Origin: Streptomyces scopuliridis RB72
Lineage (GTDB): Bacteria; Actinomycetota; Actinomycetes; Streptomycetales; Streptomycetaceae
NCBI RefSeq assembly: GCF_000718095.1
Contig: NZ_JOEI01000016.1
Span: 124,001-188,000, forward strand
Direction of reading: 5' to 3'
Length of the DNA stretch: 64,000 nucleotides
The notes below the pieces were generated by a model. It saw nothing but the letters and a program-made list of their open reading frames with translations, searched no databases and had not been told where the DNA came from. Below, piece by piece: positions 1 to 7,458 of the stretch (within the stretch, counting starts at the first letter, position 1; each line of letters begins with the position of its first letter). The translations under genes and the position numbers were made by a program.

Positions 1-1
1 C

Positions 2-205
2 ACCGTCCCCGTGGCGGATCTCACGGACCCGGCCAACCGTGCGACCGCCCGCCACCCCAGCGGCTACCGCGGCCCGGCCTTTCTGGTCGCATCCGCGCTC
101 GTCTGGGGCTTTACGGCCGGAGTGATCGACCGGATTCTGTATTTCGCGGGCTGGGAGCAGCCATGGGACCGCTCGAAGCAGGTCCCGCTGGACTGGCGTG
201 CATGA
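2..205 (+). CDS. NUDIX hydrolase (CoA pyrophosphatase type), C-terminal end
   Basis: Only the last 67 codons are in the window; the gene starts upstream. The residues seen include VADLTDPANR, HPSGYRGPAFLV and WGFTAGVIDRIL, which I recognise as the C-terminal part of actinobacterial NUDIX proteins related to CoA pyrophosphatases, enzymes that hydrolyse CoA or other nucleotide diphosphates in the cytosol. The NUDIX box itself lies outside the window, so the assignment rests on the tail and on synteny: in many actinobacteria this gene directly precedes marP, as here. Confidence 0.7.
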   Translation, partial: TVPVADLTDPANRATARHPSGYRGPAFLVASALVWGFTAGVIDRILYFAGWEQPWDRSKQVPLDWRA

Positions 206-370
206 CAGGCTGACCCCCATGCTCCGCCCTTCGGGGGTCCCTGACCGCGGCGGCTCCGCCCCAGGCCACCAGGGCCGCCGGAGCTCCCGTACCGACGGCC
301 GGGCGGGGCGACCCGCCGACCGGGCGGGGCGACCGGAGACGTATCCGCGAGGCAAGCGAGGCTATTGACG

Positions 371-1570
371 GTGAACGTGCTGGACATCCTGCTGCTGCTC
401 GCCGCCGTGTGGTTCGCGGTCGTCGGCTACCGCCAGGGTTTCGTGGTGGGCATCCTGTCGGTGATCGGCTTCCTCGGCGGCGGTCTCGTGGCGGTCTATC
501 TCCTGCCCGTGGTCTGGGCCAAGATGACCGCGGACTCCGAGGTCTCCACTACTGCCGCCGTCGTCGCGATCGTCATAGTGATCGTCTGTGCCTCGGTCGG
601 CCAGGCCTTCACCACACACCTCGGCAACAAGCTGCGCCGCTACATCACGTGGTCGCCGGCCCGTGCCCTGGACGCCAGCGGCGGCGCGCTGGTCAATGTC
701 GTGGCCATGCTGCTGGTGGCCTGGCTGATCGGCTCCGCCCTCGCCGGGACCTCACTGCCGACGCTCGGCAAGGAGGTCCGCAGCTCGAAGGTGCTGCTCG
801 GGGTCTCCCGCGTGATGCCCACCCAGGCGTCCAGCTGGTTCACGGACTTCTCGTCGGTACTGGCCCAGAACGGCTTCCCGCAGGTCTTCAGCCCGTTCGC
901 CAATGAGCCCATCACCGAGGTCCAGGCCCCGGATCCGGCGCTCGCGGGCAGCCCGGTGGCGGCCCGCGCCCAGCAGTCGATCGTCAAGGTCGTCGGTACG
1001 GCGCCCAGCTGCGGCAAGGTCCTCGAAGGATCCGGCTTCGTCTTCGCCGACCGCCGTGTGATGACCAACGCGCATGTGGTCGGCGGTGTGGAGGAGCCCA
1101 CCGTCCAGATAGGCGGTGAGGGACGGCTGTACGACGCCAAGGTCGTCCTCTACGACTGGCAGCGCGACATCGCCGTGCTCGACGTACCGAACCTTCCCGC
1201 CCAGCCGCTCCAGTTCACCGACAAGGACGCGGCCAGCGGGGACAGCGCGATCGTCGCGGGCTTCCCGGAGAACGGCTCGTACGACGTACGCTCCGCGCGC
1301 GTCCGGGGCCGTATCGACGCCAACGGCCCGGACATCTACCGCCGCGGCGAGGTCCGGCGCGATGTCTACTCACTCTTCGCCAACGTACGCCAGGGCAACT
1401 CCGGCGGCCCGCTCCTCACCACCGAGGGCAAGGTGTACGGAGTGATCTTCGCCAGGTCGCTCGACGACCCCCAGACCGGCTACGCGCTGACGGCGGACGA
1501 GATCCGCGACGACATCACGCTCGGCCGGAACGCCAACCAGCAGGTCGACACCCAGGGGTGCGCCCTCTAG
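371..1570 (+). CDS. marP: MarP-family membrane serine protease (CvpA domain + trypsin-like)
   Basis: A 399-residue protein. The N-terminal about 130 residues hold four hydrophobic helices (CvpA-like), followed by a trypsin-like protease facing the outside. The triad is visible: His235 in TNAHVVGG, Asp266 in QRDIAVLD and Ser344 in QGNSGGP; Cys in APSCGK and in the C-terminal QGCAL could form a disulfide. In mycobacteria MarP is needed for acid and oxidative stress resistance and processes cell-wall hydrolases. I prefer GTG at 371 over TTG at 365 because GAGG at 358-361 then has a 9-base spacing and the product begins MNVLDILLL, the usual start. It follows the NUDIX gene in the same direction. 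Confidence 0.9.
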   Translation: MNVLDILLLLAAVWFAVVGYRQGFVVGILSVIGFLGGGLVAVYLLPVVWAKMTADSEVSTTAAVVAIVIVIVCASVGQAFTTHLGNKLRRYITWSPARALDASGGALVNVVAMLLVAWLIGSALAGTSLPTLGKEVRSSKVLLGVSRVMPTQASSWFTDFSSVLAQNGFPQVFSPFANEPITEVQAPDPALAGSPVAARAQQSIVKVVGTAPSCGKVLEGSGFVFADRRVMTNAHVVGGVEEPTVQIGGEGRLYDAKVVLYDWQRDIAVLDVPNLPAQPLQFTDKDAASGDSAIVAGFPENGSYDVRSARVRGRIDANGPDIYRRGEVRRDVYSLFANVRQGNSGGPLLTTEGKVYGVIFARSLDDPQTGYALTADEIRDDITLGRNANQQVDTQGCAL

Positions 1571-2073
1571 GTCCTGTCAGGACGAGGCGTGACGACCGGC
1601 GGGTGAGGCGGGCCGACGGCCGAGGCGGGCCGGGCGCGGGACTCTGTGACGCGCCCTCAGGAACGTTGATGACGCAGCCGGGCCGAGACCCAGCGCGCTC
1701 TGCGGCGGAGGATCAGGGAAATACCGAGCCGGGGATCATGGCCCTGCTCGTCGGGGCCGCCCCTTCTGTGGATGATCGGCGCAGAGGCCGAGCGGCGGTT
1801 GCGTGCTGCGTCACCGTAGTCGTGCGTCCAGCCCATACTTCGACCTGTGCCCCTGGCCCATGGTCGGTAACCGCGCGGGAGGGGGCCAATTGGCCTATGC
1901 GCGAGGCATTTGGCAGTTCGTAGGACAAGCGTTCAAAGGGTGACAACCGGGACGGGCGGCGCGTCGCTCTTCACCGTCCCGTGTGAGCCGCCACCGACCG
2001 CGACCACCGTTACCGCCAGCACCGACGCCGCCCGGTTCAGGGGTCCCGTTCAGAGGTCCCGTTCAGGGCCGGT
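1571..2073. other. intergenic region, convergent
   Basis: About 500 bp between the end of marP and the end of the hydrolase on the other strand. I see no convincing coding sequence. Next to the hydrolase stop (about 2036-2077) there are several copies of GTTCAG spaced 12-14 bases apart within CCCGTTCAG-type repeats. No RNA gene is recognised. Confidence 0.5.
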
Positions 2074-3063
2074 TCAGCGGTCCGGCTCGGGGTCCTTGAG
2101 CCAGTTGATGAGTTCCGCGGAGAACGCGGCGGGGTCCTCCTCGTGCGGGAAGTGCCCCAACCCATCGAACAGCCGCCAGCGATAGGGCGCTTCCACATAC
2201 TCCGCCGACCCGGCGGTGCTGCGCGTCCGCATCGCCGGGTCGAGGGACCCGTGCAGCTGGAGCGTCGGCACCCGCACCGGGCGCTTCATCCGCCGGTTGA
2301 ACTGGATGCCGTCAGGCCGTGCCATCGACCGCACCATCCAGCGGTACGGCTCGATCGAGCAGTGCGCCGTGGACGGGATGGTCATCGCGCGCCGGTAGAT
2401 CGCGATCGACTCGTCGTCGGGCAGCCGGGGGCCGGACCAGTCCCGGATCAGCTGCCCCACCAGCGCCGCGTCCTCGGCCACGAGCTGACGCTCCGGCAGC
2501 CACGGTCGCTGGAAACCCCAGATATACGATCCGGCGCGGCTCTGCGAGAAGTCGGAGAGCATCGCCGAGCGCCAGCGGCGCGGGTGCGGCATCGAGGAGA
2601 CCGCGAGCCGGCGCACCAGCTTGGGTCGCATCACGGCCGCCGTCCAGGCGAGATAGCCGCCCAGGTCATGGCCGACGAGCGCCGCGTCGGGCTCACCGAG
2701 GGAACGCACCACCCCGGTGATGTCGAGCGCCAGATTGGCGGGGTCGTAACCCCGGGGCGTACGGTCGCTGCCGCCCACTCCCCGCAGATCCATGGCCACC
2801 GCGCGATACCCGGCGTCCGCCAGCGCGGTCAGCTGATGGCGCCAGGTCCACCAGAACTGCGGGAAGCCATGGAGCAGCAACACCAGCGGCCCCTCGCCCA
2901 TCTCGGCGATATGGAAGCGCGCACCATTGGCCGCCACATCACGATGGGTCCAGGGACCATCGAGACGGATGGCGGAGGCCGGCGTCGCTCCTGAGGTCCC
3001 ACCGGAGGACGTGCCAGGCACCGTGCCGGAGGTCTTGCCGGGGTCGGATTCAGGGGCGGTCAT
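2074..3063 (-). CDS. alpha/beta hydrolase, epoxide-hydrolase-like
   Basis: A 329-residue alpha/beta hydrolase. HGFPQFWWTW (residues 65-74) supplies the oxyanion hole and GHDLGG (131-136) carries an aspartate nucleophile (Asp133), the signature of epoxide and haloalkane hydrolases rather than serine esterases. The likely catalytic His is in DGLGHFPHEEDP near the C-terminus. The first about 30 residues are low complexity (Thr/Ser/Gly/Pro). Its ATG overlaps the stop of the upstream holin-family gene by 4 bases, so the two are translationally coupled. The order MarP, epoxide hydrolase, holin-like, Acs matches mycobacteria (ephE next to marP). Substrate unknown. Confidence 0.85.
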   Translation of the reverse strand: MTAPESDPGKTSGTVPGTSSGGTSGATPASAIRLDGPWTHRDVAANGARFHIAEMGEGPLVLLLHGFPQFWWTWRHQLTALADAGYRAVAMDLRGVGGSDRTPRGYDPANLALDITGVVRSLGEPDAALVGHDLGGYLAWTAAVMRPKLVRRLAVSSMPHPRRWRSAMLSDFSQSRAGSYIWGFQRPWLPERQLVAEDAALVGQLIRDWSGPRLPDDESIAIYRRAMTIPSTAHCSIEPYRWMVRSMARPDGIQFNRRMKRPVRVPTLQLHGSLDPAMRTRSTAGSAEYVEAPYRWRLFDGLGHFPHEEDPAAFSAELINWLKDPEPDR

Positions 3064-3554
3064 GCAGACGAGCGTGCCACAGACTTGGTGCCTTCCCGGA
3101 CCTGGCGGGGGTGCGGTTTCACGTTCTGCAGTACGGCCGCCGTCTCCTTGGCCGAGGCGATGGACTTCTCCGGCGGCTTCACCTTCTTGAACTTCAGCAG
3201 GGCGAGCCCGGCGAGCAGCGCCGCGAGGATCAGAAACGCTCCGCCCACGATCAGGAACGACCAGGCGAGCCCGAGCCCCAGATTGTGGATTCCGTACGCG
3301 GCGGCGAAGCTCAGCACCGGCAGGGAGAACAGGGCGAGCACCGCCGCGATCGTGCCCGCGGCTCCGCCCATCACACCGCGCTTGACGTCCTGTCGGATCT
3401 CGGCCTTGGCCAGGGCGATCTCATCGTGCACCAGCGCGGACATCTCGGCGGTGGCCGCGGCGACCAGCTGGCCAATGCTGCGGTCGCCCGCGGCGGCTTC
3501 GATCACGGTGCCGGTCCGGACGGCGTCGGCGACGTGCTTGCCGGGGTCGCTCAT
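3060..3554 (-). CDS. phage holin superfamily / DUF1469 membrane protein
   Basis: A 164-residue protein with an amphipathic N-terminal helix rich in Ala, Glu and Lys (residues 28-60), two hydrophobic segments (about 61-87 and 95-120) and a basic tail beginning KFKKVKPPEK. This is the layout of the actinobacterial 'phage holin family' (DUF1469) proteins, which in chromosomal settings are not lysis genes; function unknown. It is the first gene of a two-gene operon with the downstream epoxide-hydrolase-like gene (ATGA overlap). Confidence 0.8.
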   Translation of the reverse strand: MSDPGKHVADAVRTGTVIEAAAGDRSIGQLVAAATAEMSALVHDEIALAKAEIRQDVKRGVMGGAAGTIAAVLALFSLPVLSFAAAYGIHNLGLGLAWSFLIVGGAFLILAALLAGLALLKFKKVKPPEKSIASAKETAAVLQNVKPHPRQVREGTKSVARSSA

Positions 3555-3617
3555 CGGTGACTCCCTCTTCTCGCTCTTCTCGGCTACGGACCGCTCGGCT
3601 ACGAATCCGTTGTCCGA

Positions 3618-5051
3618 TCATGCCGGACCGTCGCCGTCCTCGCGCGCTGCCCCCGCGTGTTCCGCCAGCCGACGGTGCTCGGCGGCCTTCGCCTCGTACA
3701 GCTCGGCCATGCGCAAGTGGTACCCCGGATCGTCCTGTTCATAGATGTCGGGGATGCCGTCCCTGTCCTCGTCGCGCTCCTCCTCCTCGTACAGCGCGCG
3801 GTACTTGCGGACCCGCAGCTTGAGCAGGACCCCGGAGAGGACGGCGGCGATGACCGAGCCGGTCAGCACCGCGGCCTTCACCTCGTCGGTGAGCGCGGGG
3901 TCCGTCGAGAAGGCCAGCTCCCCGATGAGCAGTGAGACGGTGAAACCGATCCCGGCGAGCGAGGCGAGCGCGAAGACATCGGGCCAGGCCAGGTCCTCGT
4001 TCAGCTCGGCCCTGGTGAAGCGCGCGGCCAGCCAGGTGCCGCCGAAGATGCCGACCGCCTTGCCGACGACCAGACCCAGTACGACGCCGAGGGTCTCCGG
4101 CTGTGTGAAGACCTTGCCGAGCGCGCCGCCTGAGACGGAGACGCCCGCGGAGAAGAGTGCGAACAGCGGTACGGCCAGCCCGGCCGAGACGGGGCGCACC
4201 AGATGCTCGATGTGCTCGCCGGGGGAGTGCTTCTCGCCCTCGTTCCTGGTGCAGCGCAGCATCAGACCCATCGCGACACCAGCGATGGTGGCGTGGACGC
4301 CGCTGTTGTACATCAGGCCCCAGATGACCAGCGCCAGCGGGATATACACGTACCACCCGCGTATGCCCTTGCGCAGCAGCACCCAGAAGACGACGAGCCC
4401 GGCGACCGCGCCACCGAGTGCCGCGAAGTTCAGATCGCTGGTGAAGAAGACGGCGATGATCAGGATGGCGAAGAGATCGTCGACGACCGCGAGGGTCAGG
4501 AGGAAGGCGCGCAGCGCCGAGGGCAGCGAGGTGCCGATGACCGCGAGGACGGCGAGCGCGAAGGCGATATCGGTGGCGACGGGCACGGCCCAGCCGCTCA
4601 GGGAACCGCCGCCGGTCTTGTTGACCAGCACATAGACCAGGGCGGGCACGATCATTCCGGAGAGCGCGGCGATCACGGGGAGCGCGGCTGCCTTGGGGTC
4701 GCGCAGTTCCCCGGCCACCAGTTCGCGCTTCAGCTCGATGCCGGCGACGAAGAAGAAGATGGCGAGCAGACCGTCGGCCGCCCAGTGCTGTACGGAGAGG
4801 TCGAGGCCGAGCGCCGAGGGGCCGATGTGGAAGTCGCTTACGGCCTCGTAGCTGTGGCTCAGTGGGGTGTTCGCCCAGAGGAGCGCGGCGATGGCGGCGA
4901 TGAGGAGCAGGACGCCGCCGACGGTCTCCGTGCGCAGCGCCTCCGCGAGATAGTTCCGTTCGGGCAGCGGGAGGCGGCCGAGGAACTTACGGCCGGTGGG
5001 GGTGGGCGCGGACACGGGCACGAGGGAAGCCTCCGGTCGATCTGCGGACAT
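3618..5051 (-). CDS. nhaA: Na+/H+ antiporter NhaA
   Basis: A 477-residue integral membrane protein that exchanges Na+ for H+ in pH and salt homeostasis. Family motifs are clear: FFFVAGIELKRE (99-110), ATDIAFAL (159-166) and VVDDLFAI with the paired Asp191/Asp192 that form the cation site. It is longer than the E. coli protein (about 390 residues) because of a charged C-terminal extension (EEEERDEDRDGIPDIYEQDDPGYH...), common in Streptomyces NhaA and probably regulatory or disordered. Start ATG at 5051. Confidence 0.93.
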   Translation of the reverse strand: MSADRPEASLVPVSAPTPTGRKFLGRLPLPERNYLAEALRTETVGGVLLLIAAIAALLWANTPLSHSYEAVSDFHIGPSALGLDLSVQHWAADGLLAIFFFVAGIELKRELVAGELRDPKAAALPVIAALSGMIVPALVYVLVNKTGGGSLSGWAVPVATDIAFALAVLAVIGTSLPSALRAFLLTLAVVDDLFAILIIAVFFTSDLNFAALGGAVAGLVVFWVLLRKGIRGWYVYIPLALVIWGLMYNSGVHATIAGVAMGLMLRCTRNEGEKHSPGEHIEHLVRPVSAGLAVPLFALFSAGVSVSGGALGKVFTQPETLGVVLGLVVGKAVGIFGGTWLAARFTRAELNEDLAWPDVFALASLAGIGFTVSLLIGELAFSTDPALTDEVKAAVLTGSVIAAVLSGVLLKLRVRKYRALYEEEERDEDRDGIPDIYEQDDPGYHLRMAELYEAKAAEHRRLAEHAGAAREDGDGPA

Positions 5052-5161
5052 GACGCATCACATGCCGACCAGACTTCCCGGCGCACCTTGAAATTCTTGT
5101 TGTGTTATTTACGCGCTGCCTACTTTACCCGGCCGCGGCGAGCGCGGCGCAGGGGAGCGGA

Positions 5162-5202
5162 GACGGGAACACAGAGGCGGGAACACAGCGGCGGGAACAC
5201 AG
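5162..5202. repeat. tandem repeats of about 14 bp
   Basis: Three imperfect tandem copies of a GCGGGAACACAGCG-like unit between acs and nhaA, next to the acs terminator stem. Confidence 0.6.
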
Positions 5203-5242
5203 CGGCGGGGCGCCCGGCATCCGATGCCAGGCGCCCCGCCGC
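5202..5242 (-). terminator. intrinsic terminator / strong hairpin after acs
   Basis: A perfect 13-bp stem (5202-5214 with 5230-5242, GCGGCGGGGCGCC and its complement) encloses a second small stem (GGCAT/ATGCC). It lies 27 bp past the acs stop. There is no U-tract, as is common for GC-rich actinobacterial terminators. Confidence 0.7.
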
Positions 5243-5268
5243 TTACGTTACGTACGTTCCCGGTCCGC

Positions 5269-7224
5269 TCAGTCCTCGCTGGTCGCGCTGGGCAGCTGGC
5301 TCTGGATGAGGTCCATGACCGACGAGTCGGTGAGTGTGGTGACATCACCGAGCTGACGGTTCTCCGCGATATCCCGCAGCAGACGCCGCATGATCTTGCC
5401 GGAGCGGGTCTTGGGCAGTTCGGCGACGGGAAGGATCCGCTTGGGCTTCGCGATCGGACCGAGCGTGGTGCCGACATGGTTGCGCAGCTCGGCCACGAGC
5501 CCGTCGTCGACGACGGCCGTGCCCCGCAGGATCACGAAGGCGACGATGGCCTGGCCGGTCGTCTCGTCCGCGGCACCGACCACGGCGGCTTCGGCGACCT
5601 TGGGGTGCGAGACGAGGGCCGACTCCACCTCCGTCGTCGAGATGTTGTGGCCGGAGACGAGCATGACGTCGTCCACCCGCCCCAGCAGCCAGATGTCGCC
5701 GTCGTCGTCCTTCTTCGCGCCGTCCCCGGCGAAGTACTTGCCCTCGAAGCGCGACCAGTAGGTGTCGATGAACCGCTGGTCGTCGCCCCAGATGGTGCGC
5801 AGCATCGACGGCCAGGGCTCGGTCAGGACGAGATAGCCGCCGCCCCCGTTGGGCACCTCGCGGGCCTCGTCGTCCACGACGGTCGCGGAGATGCCGGGCA
5901 GGGCGCGCTGGGCTGAGCCCGGTTTGGTCTCCGTCACACCGGGAAGCGGGGAGATCATCATGGCGCCGGTCTCGGTCTGCCACCAGGTGTCCACGATCGG
6001 GGTCTTGCCGGCGCCGATGTGCTCGCGGTACCAGATCCATGCCTCGGGGTTGATCGGCTCACCGACCGAGCCCAGCACCCGCAGCGAGGTCAGATCGAAC
6101 TTCGCGGGGATGTCGTCGCCCCACTTCATGAACGTACGGATCGCGGTCGGCGCGGTGTAGAGGATCGTCACCCCGTACTTCTGCACGATCTCCCAGAACC
6201 GCCCCTGGTGCGGGGTGTCGGGCGTGCCCTCGTACATCACCTGTGTGGCGCCGTTGGCCAGCGGCCCGTACACGATGTACGAGTGGCCCGTCACCCAGCC
6301 GATGTCAGCCGTGCACCAGTACACGTCCGTCTCGGGCTTGAGGTCGAACACGGCGTGGTGGGTGTAGGCCGCCTGGGTGAGATAGCCGCCCGAAGTGTGC
6401 AGGATGCCCTTGGGCTTACCCGTCGTCCCTGAGGTGTAGAGGATGAAGAGCGGGTGCTCCGCCGGGAACGCCTCCGGGATGTGCTCCGGGGACTGGCGCC
6501 CGACGATGTCGTGCCACCACACATCACGGGAGTCGTCGAAAGCCGTGTCCTGGCCGGTACGGCGGACCACCAGCACATGCTCCACCTGCGGGCACTTGGC
6601 GACGGCCTCGTCGATGGCCGGCTTGAGGGCGCTCGGCTTGCCCCGGCGGTAACCACCGTCGGACGTGATCACCAGCTTGGCGTCGGCGTCCTGGATACGG
6701 GACGCGACGGCGTCGGCCGAGAAGCCGCCGAAGACCACGGAGTGCGCGGCCCCGATCCGGGCGCAGGCCAGCATGGCGACCGCGGCCTCGGGGATCATCG
6801 GCAGATATACGGCGACCCGGTCGCCCGCGCGCACGCCCAGCTCGGTGAGCGCGTTGGCGGCCCGCGACACCTCGTCCTTCAGCTCCGCGTAGGTGATCGC
6901 GCGGCTGTCGCCCGGCTCGCCCTCGAAGTGGATGGCCACGCGGTTTCCGTGACCGGCCGCCACATGGCGATCGACGCAGTTGTAGGCGACATTCAGCTCG
7001 CCGTCCGCGAACCACTTCGCGAATGGCGGGTTCGACCAGTCCAGCGTCTCGGTCGGCTCGGTGACCCAGGTGAGCCGCCTCGCCTGCTCGGCCCAGAAGC
7101 CAAGCCTGTCCGCCTCGGCCTGCTCGTACGCCTCCGCCGTCACATTGGCGTGCGCGGCCAGCTCGGCCGGCGGTGCGAACCGCCGGTCCTCCTTGAGCAG
7201 GTTGGCCAGGCTTTCGTTGCTCAC
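5269..7224 (-). CDS. acs: acetyl-coenzyme A synthetase
   Basis: A 651-residue AMP-forming acetate:CoA ligase, full length for the family. The core adenylation motif reads YTSGTTGKPKG, followed by WWQTETG and GRVDDVMLVSGHNIST in the hinge and C-terminal domain. The C-terminal PKTRSGKIMRR contains Lys610, the residue acetylated by Pat/GNAT enzymes to switch the enzyme off in other bacteria. It converts acetate, ATP and CoA to acetyl-CoA. Read alone, with a strong hairpin downstream. Start ATG at 7224 after AGGGAGA, a good ribosome-binding site. Confidence 0.96.
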   Translation of the reverse strand: MSNESLANLLKEDRRFAPPAELAAHANVTAEAYEQAEADRLGFWAEQARRLTWVTEPTETLDWSNPPFAKWFADGELNVAYNCVDRHVAAGHGNRVAIHFEGEPGDSRAITYAELKDEVSRAANALTELGVRAGDRVAVYLPMIPEAAVAMLACARIGAAHSVVFGGFSADAVASRIQDADAKLVITSDGGYRRGKPSALKPAIDEAVAKCPQVEHVLVVRRTGQDTAFDDSRDVWWHDIVGRQSPEHIPEAFPAEHPLFILYTSGTTGKPKGILHTSGGYLTQAAYTHHAVFDLKPETDVYWCTADIGWVTGHSYIVYGPLANGATQVMYEGTPDTPHQGRFWEIVQKYGVTILYTAPTAIRTFMKWGDDIPAKFDLTSLRVLGSVGEPINPEAWIWYREHIGAGKTPIVDTWWQTETGAMMISPLPGVTETKPGSAQRALPGISATVVDDEAREVPNGGGGYLVLTEPWPSMLRTIWGDDQRFIDTYWSRFEGKYFAGDGAKKDDDGDIWLLGRVDDVMLVSGHNISTTEVESALVSHPKVAEAAVVGAADETTGQAIVAFVILRGTAVVDDGLVAELRNHVGTTLGPIAKPKRILPVAELPKTRSGKIMRRLLRDIAENRQLGDVTTLTDSSVMDLIQSQLPSATSED

Positions 7225-7392
7225 GACATCTCCCTTTCCCAGGGCGTCCTATGTGTCCCGGGCCTAGCTCATCAGGCGGATGCCCGGGTGACAAGGGGCT
7301 TCCGGAAATTGGTTTAGACCTGTGCGATGGGGATCGGATCCGCCGCCCGGACACGGGTCCCGGATCAGCTGTCCCGCGTCCGGCTGAGAAAT

Positions 7393-7426
7393 GGCCCTCC
7401 TCCCCGGGGTGGTGGGGAAGGGGGCC
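7393..7426 (-). terminator. possible terminator hairpin after the SulP-carbonic anhydrase gene
   Basis: GGCCCTCCTCCCC can pair with GGGGAAGGGGGCC about 33 bases past the stop (11 of 13 pairs Watson-Crick, one G-U, one mismatch). No U-run. Confidence 0.35.
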
Positions 7427-7458
7427 ACACACTCTCACGGATGCGGTACGAGGTCGGT

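Noticed and set aside
5162..5202. CRISPR-like array
   Set aside because: Units are adjacent with no spacers; simple tandem repeat. No CRISPR array or cas gene is seen anywhere in the window.
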